Assembly: GCA_051453625.1 (NCBI GenBank)
Contig: JBOZIK010000001.1
Span: forward strand, 176,778,017-176,842,016
Direction of reading: 5' to 3'
Origin: Welwitschia mirabilis
Lineage: Eukaryota; Gnetophyta; Gnetopsida; Welwitschiales
Length of the DNA: 64,000 nt
A program made the position numbers and the translations under genes. The first letter of the stretch is position 1. The number at the start of each line of letters is the position of its first letter. Below the pieces are notes generated by a model. It ran no database searches, was not told the origin of the DNA, and saw only the letters and a list, made by a program, of their open reading frames with translations. Shown here piece after piece: positions 1 to 11,219 of the stretch.

Positions 1-1400
1 TAATATAATAAACTTAGGGCTAAATATTGATGCTATGCAATTTTAATTGTAGAGAATTTATTATATAAAATAGAAGCCACATAGTTTAAAGTAATTTATT
101 TGAAAGAAATATATATCTCCTTCTATTTTAAAAATTCTTTTAATGCTTAAGCATAATCTTTGTGATAACATTGAGTTTGTTATTAAAAAGAAAAACATCT
201 AAAATAATAACAATTGGACTACACCTATGCTTTTATCTATTTCCACTTAACTTTGATGGATCCCATTTAAAATTTTCCTGTAATCACTAATTAAACATTA
301 AGAGTCATGATTATCCATTCAAAGGGTTACATAGTTTTTACATAATTCTTTAAAAACAATGAGAATAAAACTTTAATTAATTAAAATTAGAAGTTATTGC
401 TAAGTACCCTATTTAGCAATTGCCTACGACAAGTATTATGAAAGGTTGTTTTGATATTATTTGTTTTCTATACTATTTGCTATAATATCTTTTTAATATT
501 TTGAATATGGATATAATATAATAAACTAATAATAACATTTTGCAAAGAAGATCCTAAGTAAAGCTTTTCCAAATACATGTGCACATGATGTCAAAGGCAT
601 GTATGACATCCACTCATGGCTTAAAACTTTGGGATTGAGACATTCATGTGGATATTGTCATAGTACAAGAAATATATTTTAAAAAAAGATCTTTTAAATA
701 CCTAGTAATAATATGCCTTCATTTAATGATGTTTTGAGAAAATTGTCAAATAATAAAAATAAAGTGGAAATCTAGAGTTACTTACCAGTCTTGATATCAC
801 TGAGTTGCAAGGAACAATTGAGAATTTCATAGTTGGATGATGGATGTGATATATCTTTGCTTCTTGTTCATGTAGCCACACTTGTATTACAGAGCATACT
901 TGTTCTTTTTTTACTAGAACAAATAAATGGTTCTTGTTATTTATGAGCTTTCTATAGGTACCATCCTTTTTCATTCACTACAGTTGGCTTCCTTCTCTTA
1001 GTGATATCATAATGGTGTACTTAGTGCCAACAGTTTTGTTGGTTCTTGGTAGTGGCATGAGTAGATACAAGAATGAATTTATTTTACTTCAGGTAGGTAG
1101 AAAAAATATTTTAAAAAGGCTCAATACTAGAGGACTACACTTTGGCTGTCTCAAAAATTTTTACAGCTCATCGATTCTATTGTATATTATTTTTAAAATT
1201 CATGTGATTCACAAGCTATCCTTCCAATCATTTTTTCATTCAAAATCCTGAGGATTTTACATATATGTAATGAAATGTGATATTCAAGACCTCTTAGCCT
1301 GTGAAATGTTTGAAGAACATGATTAGCCATCTCCAAGTTATAAAATGATTTACTCAAGGTATCATCTTCCTCCTCAAGAACAACATAATCCAAGACATTA
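1..1400. other. Unassigned AT-rich flank left of copia element 1
   Basis: No gene recognised. Two short minus-strand open stretches (723-974 and 1193-1420) have ordinary-looking amino-acid composition. The second contains an acidic run EEEDD and runs up to and slightly into the LTR that begins at 1401, so its first codons are LTR-derived. I could not match either to a family. They may be exon relics of a host gene or an older transposon, or chance frames. Confidence 0.4.
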
Positions 1401-1731
1401 TATAACAAAAGATAGAACAAGAATTCTTATATAGAAGAAACAATAATCTGGAGTAGAAACTAACTTTGTTTTTATTAAAGCACATAAGAAACTTACACAG
1501 ACCTGTCTTTATATAGATACTTTACTAACAGACTTCTTAAAACAACTTAGCACTACCCTTGAAATTTCTCAACTACAAACTGAGAAATCCCAATAGAAAA
1601 TTAGAGCTAATAGTAAAATTCCAATAGAAAATCAGAACTAATATTATCCCTAATTAGCAGGAGCAGAAATATGAAATGAGAAAGTAAACAACTAACAGTA
1701 CAACTGAAGTAAGATGTACTAACTTCTAATG
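1401..1731 (-). repeat. 3' LTR of copia element 1
   Basis: Aligns along its full length with 6681-7011; shared landmarks are the GAATTC-containing start and the block ending near ACTGAAGTAA. The outer TG that normally starts a minus-strand LTR reads CA here (1730-1731 region), while the other copy keeps TG, so this terminus has mutated. The left flank CATTA (1396-1400) matches the right flank of the partner LTR. Confidence 0.93.
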
Positions 1732-1740
1732 CTCCCCCTT
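1732..1740 (-). other. Polypurine tract of copia element 1
   Basis: On the minus strand this reads AAGGGGGAG immediately upstream of the 3' LTR. That is the standard primer site for plus-strand DNA synthesis in LTR retrotransposons. Its position fixes the element as minus-strand. Confidence 0.9.
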
Positions 1741-1741
1741 A

Positions 1742-2240
1742 GTGCATACTTATGATCAATAACTTCAAGAGCAGCTCTAAAGCTTTCAAACTTAGGATTT
1801 TCTAATGCCTTAGTAAATAAATCTGCAATCTAACTTTTAGAGTTAACTCCTTTAAGCTCTATTTCTTGATTCAAGACTTTTGCCCTAATATAATTATGGT
1901 GAACTTCAATATGCTTTATCCTTCCATGGAAAATAGGATTTGATGCAAGTTTTATGGCACTTTCCTTATCATACTTAATCTGCATAGCATAATCAGTTTT
2001 GCAAGACATATCAGCCATCAAACACTTCAACTAAATACAATCTTGAGCTACCATTATTTCTACCATATACTTAGATTTAGCGCTGGATAAAGCAATAATC
2101 GGTTGCTTCTTGTTGGACTAAGAAATCATCACTAAACTAGTGTAAAAATAATATCCTGATGATGAGTGATAATCATTTGCATCACTAGCCCAATCTATGT
2201 TAGTATAACCATTTAATGAAAAATTTTAGATTTCTTATAT
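1742..2240 (-). pseudogene. Copia RNase H domain relic (element 1)
   Basis: Minus-strand translation gives the copia RNase H landmarks in order: a serine-rich SGYYF segment, an ALSSAKSKY block (normally ALSS-EAEY), the HIEVHHNYIR motif (normally HIDIRYHFIR) and the terminal ADLFTKAL signature. In-frame stops occur between 1830 and 2200. The domain would degrade RNA in the RNA-DNA hybrid during reverse transcription. It lies directly upstream of the polypurine tract, as expected for the C-terminus of a copia Pol. Confidence 0.9.
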
Positions 2241-3400
2241 AAGAGACCATAAGCAATAGTACCCTTCACATAATGTAATATTCTTTTGGTAGCATTTAAA
2301 TGAGGAACTCTTGGAGTTTGCATAAACTGAGAAATAACACTCACAGAACATGTAATTTCTAGCCTTGTGATAGTTAAATAAATTAAACTATCAATAAGCT
2401 ACTTGAACCTTTTAGCATATTTTAGTAGCCTCCCTTCCTCTTTCTTTAGCTTCAAGTATGATTCCATAGGAGTAGCCATGTCTTTAGACTCCCCCATATC
2501 AAAACATTTCAAGAGGTTCTTGGTGTGCCCTTTTTGAGAAACAAAGTATCCCTGATTAGACCTCTCCAATATCGCCTAAGTTTTTCATCTTAAAAAAAAC
2601 TGATAAATCATTCCTTAAGTAAGAAATTTAATCCTAATATTTTCCAGTAATTATCATGTCATCAATATATAATAAAATCAACAAATGAACTCTCGAATCT
2701 AACTTCACAAATAGACTTAAATCTGAATCAGAAACTTTAAATCCACAAAAGATGAAGTATTAAACAACTTTACCATACCAGGCACACGATGCTTACTTGA
2801 GCCTATATAATGCCTTTCTTAAGTGACATACATCATTAGAAAAGTGCTCAAAGATAAATCCTTGTGGTTGCTTCATAAATACATCACGATCTAGTTCCCC
2901 ATAAAGAAAATCATTCTTTACATCTAGTTGTCACAACCTCCATCCTTGAAAAGCAGCAAGTGAAAGAATCAATTTCACCATTACCATTTTTTTTACCAGG
3001 CTGAAATTCTTCTCATAATTCAACTTGTATCTTTATGAAAAGACATGAGCAACCAAGTGAGTCTTGTATTGATCAATAGATCCATATGACTTTCTTTTCA
3101 ATATGTAAACCCATTTACAAGTGAGTGTTTTGTAATTTTTAGGTTTAGGCACAAATTCCCATGTGTTATTTTTGTGTAATGCTACCATTTCATCTTTCAC
3201 TGTCACTTCGCACTCTGAATGCCCCTTAGCTTCTTCATAGCATACTGGCTCCTGTTTATCTAATGCTCTTGCAAAAAAAACATGAAGTTACTACATAGTA
3301 ATTAAGTTTTACCTCATAATCTTTTAGGTACCTAGGCTGTCTTCTCTCTGTCATTGATCTCTTGTTGACTGGTTGTATGCTTTCTTCATTTATGGAGCTG
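2241..3400 (-). pseudogene. Copia reverse transcriptase relic (element 1)
   Basis: The catalytic box reads YIDDMIITG on the minus strand, with the YIDD codons at 2658-2669, so both catalytic aspartates are still present. Flanking segments resemble copia RT fingers and palm, including the 2800-2960 stretch matching the usual ALYGLKQ region. Many stops and frameshifts interrupt it. The domain normally copies the element RNA into DNA inside the Gag particle. It is placed between integrase (3480-4400) and RNase H, the order that defines Ty1/copia. Confidence 0.9.
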
Positions 3401-3479
3401 AATTTAAGATTTGAAGACTAGTCATTTTATTATTATTCAAAATCAGAAGCCTCATCACAACTTTCAAGAAACAACTGTA

Positions 3480-4400
3480 AAATCTCTTACTGGTCATCAA
3501 GGAAGACATTTTTGGCAGTGGATTTCTGATGATATATTGACGAAACTTCGCTAAACACCACATCTATGGAAGTGATAAAATCTTTTATTGCTAGATCCAT
3601 ACACCTCCTTCCTTTTTCAGAAGAATTATAATAAAAAAAGACATACTTCTTTGCTTTTGAGTAATGTTTAGTTCTATTGGATTTTGGAATATGAACATAA
3701 CAAGTAGAACCAAACATCTAAAAGTAACTTACATTTGGATTTTTCTCATACAAAACCTCAAAAGGAGACTTTTCTTTACCTATCCATGGAGGAAGTCGAT
3801 TAATCACATGACCTGAGCAACAAACCACTTCTACCTAGAGTACTCAAGGAAGGTTCTTATCATGTAGCTAAGAGAAACTGATTAATGCTAAATGTGATAA
3901 TTCTCTCTTTGCAACTCCATTTTGTTGTGGAGTTTCTGGGCACGTCATTTGTTGTTGAATGCCATGGTTGTCACAATATTAAAAGAAAGCATCTGACAAG
4001 TACTTACCATTATTGATTTTCTACAAAGACTTGATTTTTCACTCAAACTCTTTCTCTACAACACTATTAAATTTAACAAATTCTCTTTCAGAAAATATAA
4101 CCATGTGTATTTGGAATGGTCATCCATTAGCACCATGACATATCGATAACTGTTGTAGCCTGGTGTCTTTGTTGGACCCATCAGGTCTATATGGACCAAT
4201 TCAGATGTTGTTATCCTTCGATTCGGAGAGCTCTTAAAGGGAAGACAATGTGATTTGCCAAATTGACTGGCAAATCACATTTTTACATATGTTATTTAAG
4301 GTTGGCATGCCATTCAAAAACTTCTTTGATGAAATTTGTTGTAGTAATTAATAGCCTAAATGCCCTAGCCTCGCATGCCAAATTACTACACTGTTAGCTT
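3480..4400 (-). pseudogene. Copia integrase relic (element 1)
   Basis: Reading the minus strand from 4400 down, the zinc-binding start has WHARLGHLGY. Next come a KSHCLPFK segment and the catalytic-core entry ELVHIDLMGPTKTPGY followed by VLMDDH. The C-terminal part (open frame 3487-3717) has FGSTCYVHIPKSNRTK and a KGRRCMD segment typical of the copia integrase C-terminus. The frame changes several times. The domain would insert the cDNA into the genome; the CATTA duplication shows that the parent copy did so here. Confidence 0.92.
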
Positions 4401-4419
4401 GAATCATCTTTTCAAATCA

Positions 4420-4830
4420 TCTTCTTCTGCCAACATCACAAATAAATATCATTTCTTCTTTCTAGCAAGAATAACATAAGCTTCAATAATCTTCACATTT
4501 TCAAGAACCTTCACATCATCTGGACTGAACAGAACATATTGCCCACTATCAATAATTTGAGAAACTGAAATTAAGTTTTTTCTCAAATCTGGAATGTGAT
4601 ACATATCATTTAACTGGATACTTCTAGTCCTTGTGTTGCTATCAACATTAACCATTACAATGCCTTCATTCATCACTGGGTAAGTTGAGTTATTAAATAT
4701 GACAATGACTTTCTCCTCATCATGTTAATGCAAGTCTATAAGTAATGAGTCATTCCTAGTAACATGATGTAAACAACCAGAATCCAAAATCCACTCATCC
4801 TCATAATTAGGGGAGTTAACCAGAACTTGT
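4420..4830 (-). pseudogene. Copia protease and GAG-pre-integrase relic (element 1)
   Basis: The aspartic protease signature DSGCLHHVTRN is visible on the minus strand, with DSG at 4776-4784. It leads into the open frame 4449-4676, whose LNDMYHIPDLRKNLISVSQI block is the classic copia GAG-pre-integrase segment. One in-frame stop falls between them (near 4724). The protease would cut the Gag-Pol polyprotein. The catalytic aspartate is intact. Confidence 0.92.
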
Positions 4831-4899
4831 TCCATTGATTTTGGAACTTTTTTAAGAATTTCAGTAGTAAAGAACTACTCCTAATTTACTTATTTATTT

Positions 4900-5803
4900 C
4901 TTGCATCATTTTTGCTAGTAACATTTGCATTAAAAAGCTTTACACGATAATATTTTTGAATATGCCCAAACTTTCTACATCTATAACATTTAGGCTTTTA
5001 ACATTTTGACTTACCATCAAAAGCTTTCTTTATACTTGAACTTCCTTCGTTGTAATTTTGGTTTTCATTACATGAACTTGTATTCTTTGCTTTTAATTTT
5101 CCTTTTGAGAAAAGGATAGCATCATGTTCAACATTCTTGACCATTTGCCTAGCCAAAGCCTCCTGATTTAATAGTAGATTCTCTAACTCTTCAATGGATG
5201 GCTGGTTTGCCTAGCCCCATATGGAGGTGATAAAGGGCGTGTACTCCTTCCTTAAGCCACAGATGAAAAATCACTGTTGGAATGCATCACTAATTTTTTC
5301 ATCCACATCTAGCTCTGAAATTTTAGCACAAATGTTCTTAATACATAGGAAATACTCTAAAATTAACATACCTCCTTATGTGGTCATGGCCAACTCGTTC
5401 TTCAAGAGTTGTAGTCTTGTTGTTTTTCTCTTCAAAAATAATCCTTTAGGAGATTTTCAAACTTGCTTCAAGCTACTGACATCATGAACATGGTCAATGA
5501 AATCTTGCTTATTAAAGTCCTTAATGCAAAGACAACCTTTCCACATTTGATTCTTCATTTTCTCTATGGTTTGACATTTTCAGGAGTGTCTACTAGCATC
5601 TCTATATCACCACCAACAATGAGTTTCCACAAATCTTTACCTTGAATATAAGCCTCCATACACATTTTCCAGTACTTTTAGTTTATTTCTACAAGCTTCT
5701 CCACATCATATTATGTGGTCGAATTGTTTCCTCCATTTGTCAAGTCCACAATGAACATAGAATTCCTTCCTAACTTTTACTTTTCTTGAAGAACAAAGTC
5801 ACA
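4900..5803 (-). pseudogene. Copia gag relic with defective zinc knuckle (element 1)
   Basis: Minus-strand frames give copia gag landmarks: YIQGKDLWKLIVGG near 5640, a GWANQPSIEELENLL segment near 5190, and a CCHC zinc knuckle at 4947-4988 reading CYRCRKFGHIQKYY. The fourth metal ligand, expected four residues after His, is Tyr instead of Cys, so RNA binding would probably fail. Several frameshifts are present. The 5' part is lost in the N run that follows. Confidence 0.88.
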
Positions 5804-6596
5804 NNNNNNNNNNNNNNNNNNNNNNNNNNNNNNNNNNNNNNNNNNNNNNNNNNNNNNNNNNNNNNNNNNNNNNNNNNNNNNNNNNNNNNNNNNNNNNNNN
5901 NNNNNNNNNNNNNNNNNNNNNNNNNNNNNNNNNNNNNNNNNNNNNNNNNNNNNNNNNNNNNNNNNNNNNNNNNNNNNNNNNNNNNNNNNNNNNNNNNNNN
6001 NNNNNNNNNNNNNNNNNNNNNNNNNNNNNNNNNNNNNNNNNNNNNNNNNNNNNNNNNNNNNNNNNNNNNNNNNNNNNNNNNNNNNNNNNNNNNNNNNNNN
6101 NNNNNNNNNNNNNNNNNNNNNNNNNNNNNNNNNNNNNNNNNNNNNNNNNNNNNNNNNNNNNNNNNNNNNNNNNNNNNNNNNNNNNNNNNNNNNNNNNNNN
6201 NNNNNNNNNNNNNNNNNNNNNNNNNNNNNNNNNNNNNNNNNNNNNNNNNNNNNNNNNNNNNNNNNNNNNNNNNNNNNNNNNNNNNNNNNNNNNNNNNNNN
6301 NNNNNNNNNNNNNNNNNNNNNNNNNNNNNNNNNNNNNNNNNNNNNNNNNNNNNNNNNNNNNNNNNNNNNNNNNNNNNNNNNNNNNNNNNNNNNNNNNNNN
6401 NNNNNNNNNNNNNNNNNNNNNNNNNNNNNNNNNNNNNNNNNNNNNNNNNNNNNNNNNNNNNNNNNNNNNNNNNNNNNNNNNNNNNNNNNNNNNNNNNNNN
6501 NNNNNNNNNNNNNNNNNNNNNNNNNNNNNNNNNNNNNNNNNNNNNNNNNNNNNNNNNNNNNNNNNNNNNNNNNNNNNNNNNNNNNNNNNNNNNNNN
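5804..6596. other. Assembly gap, 793 N, with duplicated flanks
   Basis: The 31 bases before the gap (5773-5803) are repeated exactly after it (6597-6627). The gap lies in the 5' gag region of copia element 1. Open frames read through the Ns here are artefacts. Confidence 0.98.
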
Positions 6597-6667
6597 ACTT
6601 TTACTTTTCTTGAAGAACAAAGTCACAGCAAACAAGAGGAGTAAAAGAAACACAGAACTTTAACCAA

Positions 6668-6679
6668 GCTATAATACCA
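6668..6679 (-). other. Primer-binding site of copia element 1
   Basis: Minus-strand sequence TGGTATTATAGC differs at two positions from the initiator-Met tRNA complement TGGTATCAGAGC used by many plant LTR elements. It sits directly inside the 5' LTR. Confidence 0.85.
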
Positions 6680-6680
6680 T

Positions 6681-7011
6681 ATAAAAAAATATGGAACAAG
6701 AATTCTTGTAGAGAAGAAATAATAATCTAGAGTAGAAACTAACTTTTTCTTTTACTGAAGCACACAAGAGACTTACATAGACTTGTCTTTATATAAAGAC
6801 TTCACTAACAAACTTCCTAACCTAACTTACCACTACCCCTAAAATTTCTCAACTAAAAACTGAGAAATCCCAATAGAAAATCAGATCCAAGAGTAACATT
6901 CCAATAGAAAATAAAAACTAATATTATCCCTATTTAACAGGAGCAAAAATATGAAATGATAAAGTAAATAGCTAATAATAAAACTGAAGTAATATGCACT
7001 AACTTTTAACA
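6681..7011 (-). repeat. 5' LTR of copia element 1
   Basis: Partner of 1401-1731 with identical length. On the minus strand it begins with TGTT, the canonical LTR start, and is followed outward by the CATTA target duplication at 7012-7016. Confidence 0.93.
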
Positions 7012-8290
7012 CATTAACATTACAAGAGAAGTATTAAACACTGTGAAATATTATAAATCCTTCTTTATCACAAAGCTAGGGCTTATCATTATCACTAGAT
7101 CTCCCTTATCATTGATACTGAGATTCAACAAAATGTTTGATATGAGCACGTGACAGAATGGAAATGTGAACAACTTTCTTGACGTTTTAGAGAAGGCTTG
7201 TGTCCATCATACAGCTAGGCTCAGTAGAATTAGATGATGAAATCAAATACCAAAATGATCAAAACACTCCTTGCTCTATGGTTGCTGCCTCATCATATGA
7301 GCAAACATCCACAATCACTCTCTCTCGTAAAGCATGAGTCATCCAAAGTTGCATCTTCTTCATAATTCATAGAATCGACATCTATTACTTCATAGATAAT
7401 AGTCTTCTATATTACCAAAAAAAAAAAGTGTGGAGAGCAAGAATGTACAAAAAATAAGCATCATAGTAATCATTATCATTTAACATTAGAAACCCAATAA
7501 TATCAATGCCCAACAAAAATCAGTTGCAAGATTACCGACATAAGGAAAAACTTAAAGACTGATAAGAGAAAGAGAAGAAGCTAAAACAACATCACGTTTT
7601 TTCACACACTATGTAGATTGCATTGAAAGTGCTCATTATAATGCAACTAAAATAATCAAACTGTGGCATACACCCCAACGCAACGATACAAAATCTAGTG
7701 TGTTACAAAAACTTTTAGTATAATAAAACATGGATGAATAATAATAATAATTATTACTACATCAATTTCCTCAAGGAGCCATAATAAACTCCACTTTGAA
7801 ACTCATAGAAGGAGGCGCTAAGTAAAAAGTGATCACTCATCACTATTATAAATGTACATGTGATCTTCTCACAATAGACTCCTACTACCTCTACAAGATT
7901 AACTATGATGCCCTATACTATATGAATAACTTAACTCCTTGTGTCTATCATTTGCTCTCTCATATCATTCATCTAATGTTCCATTGAGGTTATCCTCTGC
8001 TCGCTCAAGGACATTCTCTATCTTATATTAGTAAAACCCTAATCCTAATCTTTTCTTAACTCCTGAACCTAGAAAAAATATGTTCATATTATTGTTACTT
8101 AGGCTCTCCAGAAATTGGAATACTCATACCTTGCATGTAGTGTAATAGGCTTGTAGGTGTAGAATCTGCTATTCACCTACTGATTTAAGAATACCAAAAC
8201 ATTGAAAGATACATAAGAGTAAGCATGGAAAGCCTAATATCTAGATATGTCATGTGTCCATCATAAATCTTAATCCCCTTTTTTTAAAGG
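7012..8290. other. Decayed intergenic DNA with short unassigned frames
   Basis: No gene recognised. On the minus strand from 7363 down to about 7100 one frame stays open for roughly 90 codons apart from two stops, with protein-like composition (for example the segment RERVIVDVCSYDEAATIEQG). It has no family I can name. A run of 12 A begins near 7419. An AAT/ATT microsatellite lies at 7739-7760. A minus-strand segment near 7920-8000 is rich in heptad-like E, M and R residues and could be the tail of the relic at 8294-8790. Confidence 0.4.
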
Positions 8291-8293
8291 AAA

Positions 8294-8790
8294 CTAAGTT
8301 TGTCTACTTACTTTTTTAAACACTGCTAAGATGTGTAAGTATGTTACTGTATAGTGGTTGTCATGGGAAAAAGGACCGATATTATAGATCAATTCTCTAT
8401 GCAAAATTCTATAAGCTAGTAAAAGATGTATAACTAGTGCTCCTCTCCATTTACCTACTAAATCTAGTGGAATATATAACATTATGTAATAAGCACATTT
8501 ATCCTCCTCATCATGAGTAAAGTATATGTGTGTGCTACCCAATCCACCTTATCCAGTTACTAAAGTAATGTGTCCTAGGAGGACAAAAAACTTATAACCA
8601 TTAATCCTTGCTATAATCATGTCTATTATATAGCCATCTACATCACATTGCAGCTTAATATGCATTATATCATAAAACTGACAAATCTCTGTGGTATAGT
8701 AGGTGCCTTGTGTATTTATGATCCATATCAACTACTTAGTCCATCTCTCATCTACCTTAGGATCTAGTATCCTCATGAGGTTTCTAAAGT
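8294..8790 (-). pseudogene. Retroelement-type ORF relic of unknown function
   Basis: A single minus-strand frame runs about 165 codons with two in-frame stops and no frameshift. The stops fall near 8734 and just before the second half at 8543. The first half contains MRILDPKVDERW and YYTTEICQFYDIMH. The second contains HDEEDKCAYYIML and RELIYNIGPFSHDNHY. The layout (a hydrophobic block, a P/H-rich hinge, then a leucine-rich helix) recalls the putative plant transposon protein ORFs that accompany some plant LTR elements, but the match is by eye only. It lies downstream of the gypsy integrase on the same strand, so it could be a 3' ORF of that element or an unrelated relic. Confidence 0.4.
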
Positions 8791-11219
8791 TCCTCTTCAC
8801 CTTAATAAATTCTGCTAAAATTGATTGTAACTTGGCATGATGGGAAGAGGGTTATGAGTAGCATAGGCTCTATAAATTATTGGAGGTACTAATACCCCTA
8901 TTGCATTCTATGAAGAGGCTTTGGCCTTTACCTTAATCTATTTAGATTATGCCCTAATGTGTGGGCTACTGAAAATACTCAAAATGCATATCATTAAAAA
9001 AACATACATTTCCATATCCACCACATAATGTCTATCATAAAAATTAAGCATTGCCCATCAAAAATTCAAAATTTTACATGAAATATCTCAAAGTTTTATC
9101 CTACCATTTACATGAGTATTAATTTATCTTTAATTACATAAAACAAAGGATTAAAAATAGGATAAAAATGAATTTTTATAAAATTATATATAACAAATGG
9201 GCCTAAAATACTGATGGAAATAAACTACCTAAATTAGAGTTTGGATCTAGTAGAAACATAAAACTTGCCATGATGATCATTTTACCTATAAGAATGACTA
9301 TGTTTAATTGAATGATGTGAAAGAAATCTAGATTTGAAAATGAAAACCTAATGCTATTTGATAAAGTACATAGATTCATATTTCTTGTAAAATACTAATA
9401 AAATTCAAATCCATTTGGACCAAAATGACAAGTACAAAAAACTAAATGTTCAATGTGAAAGTAGCAATAAAAAAATACTAAGAAATGAGAGAAATAAGCA
9501 AAAATAACTAAAATAATATGAAAATATACATTTTAAGAAAATTGTCTTGAATGCAGTGTCTAAAGAATAGATTTGATGAAAGGATGATGAGTGGATGCTA
9601 GTGAATGGAAGACAAATAATCCTCAAGCTTGAGAATAGATTAAAAAATAGCTTGAAAATGAAGAAAAATGTGGATAAAGAGGTATATGTGCATTGCTAGT
9701 CACTATGTCATCTATTGCATCATCTGGATAATAGCATTAAACAATTGCTAGAAATGAATATGTTTATCATCTAATATTTCATCTATAGAACATCTCCTAG
9801 ATGATTGATAGAAATAAGTTGATTATTATCCAAGATGTCCTCTAGAAAATAACCCATCGACATCTAGTAAAAATGAATAGTAATGAAAAGTATGTCATCC
9901 ATGTTATTATCTAAATGATAATAGGGACAATAGGATTTCTTAATATATTTCAAGTTTTTAGGAAAAACTAGAATAGGTAGGGTTGATATCAAAATAACAA
10001 TGTCTTAAAAATTTCTCTAATAAGTTTAAAAGATGGAAAGTAATAGATCTAGTATTATTACAAGAATGCAAAAATGAATTTGAAGTGAAGATTGGGTATG
10101 TAAAAAAGGTGAGAAAAGGAGATTAATAAGAAACCATAAAATTCATCATGAAAAATCATGTAAACAAAGGTTAAGAGAAAAAGGAAGTGAAGTGGATGTG
10201 CTTATATTAAGAAGCAAATAAATAAAATGTATATAAAAATCAAAAAAATAATAGAATGATAATGTTTTAGTGGCTAAATATCGAAAAAGTAAATAAGTTT
10301 CTTTGAATTACAAATATACAACTAAAGAAATAAAAAAAAGCGAATGGACACAATGGAACATGTATAAGATTAACTACATTGATCTAATTTTTTGACTTAG
10401 AAAGATTTGTTAGTAAAAATCATAAATCCACTTGATATAAAAATGCATGATACAATGTAAGAGTAACATAGCTTATTATTTGATAAGCTAGTAAAAAAAC
10501 CAACATTCAAGGATTATTTTGCAAAGTATTAATTAATGTTTGGACTATAATTCAATCCACTTTGGTAATAGAAACTATAGTACTTTTGATAAAACATCAT
10601 CTAATGATTAATATACTAACAAATCCTTCCAAGGGTTTCACCTTGGAGTGATGGGAATTTAAGTGAGATGTTGAAAAAAAAATAAATTCATCATGATGAA
10701 GGAAGTACAACCACTACTAAGAGAGTAAGAATTGATAATCAAAACTAGATAATGTCCAAATAACCCTCTAGTGAAGTTCCCATAGATTTCATATCATACT
10801 ACTAAAGGCACCTTTAGGGAAAATTTACTCGAGTTCACTTGTAATAGGACATCATTATATATGTTACAAAAGGAATAATTATTATTTTATTTTTCTATCA
10901 CTTTCTTTAATTGAATTTAGAGTTTCATTTTTTAAATCATTAATTAATCATTGAAGGAATGTAGTAATAAAATAGATGATTGCTAATAAGCATTTGATTA
11001 ACATAATTAATTCTTAAATAATTTAATAAAAAATATTGGTTTAGTAAACATGAGAATTTTTAAAGATTGAATAAATATAATCTTTATAACTTAATGCCCA
11101 GAGTAAGAGATTACTTAGTCATGATCATACATATGAAATTCAAACATGCGTCAAGTTAAAGACAATTAAGTAGTATTAGAACTTAAGCCAAGAAATGGAA
11201 TAAAGAAAAATTTAGATAA
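8791..11219. other. AT-rich decayed DNA, no gene recognised
   Basis: No coding frame can be supported. The part at 9700-9910 contains several imperfect copies of a motif like TCATCTAG-ATGAT, similar in style to 20600-20830. Together with a roughly 30 bp weak match between 9645-9680 and 20450-20490, this may mark decayed LTRs of the gypsy element in between. Confidence 0.35.

Larger units (their letters stand above)
1401..7011 (-). mobile_element. Complete but inactive Ty1/copia LTR retrotransposon (element 1)
   Basis: The outer ends are defined by two 331 bp direct repeats (1401-1731 and 6681-7011) flanked by an identical 5 bp target duplication CATTA (1396-1400 and 7012-7016). Inside the right LTR is a primer-binding site resembling the plant initiator-Met tRNA complement. 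Inside the left LTR is a polypurine tract. Transcription and coding therefore run on the minus strand. The interior has the copia order gag, protease, integrase, reverse transcriptase, RNase H, all with stops and frameshifts. A 793-base N run (5804-6596) removes the 5' part of gag. Total span is 5.6 kb, normal for copia. The element must rely on others to move, if it moves at all. Confidence 0.95.

Noticed and set aside
4247-4281. Perfect 14 bp inverted repeat with a 7-base loop (AATGTGATTTGCCA arms)
   Set aside because: It falls in the integrase zinc-binding region, where the coding sequence for CQ-FGKSH explains both arms. No T-run follows, so no terminator or structured RNA is claimed.
5221-5645. 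Two plus-strand open frames
   Set aside because: They are antisense to copia gag of element 1.
5786-6653. Long open frames on both strands across 5804-6596
   Set aside because: They are almost entirely N; also true of frames over the gaps at 21493, 42246, 58825 and 60954.
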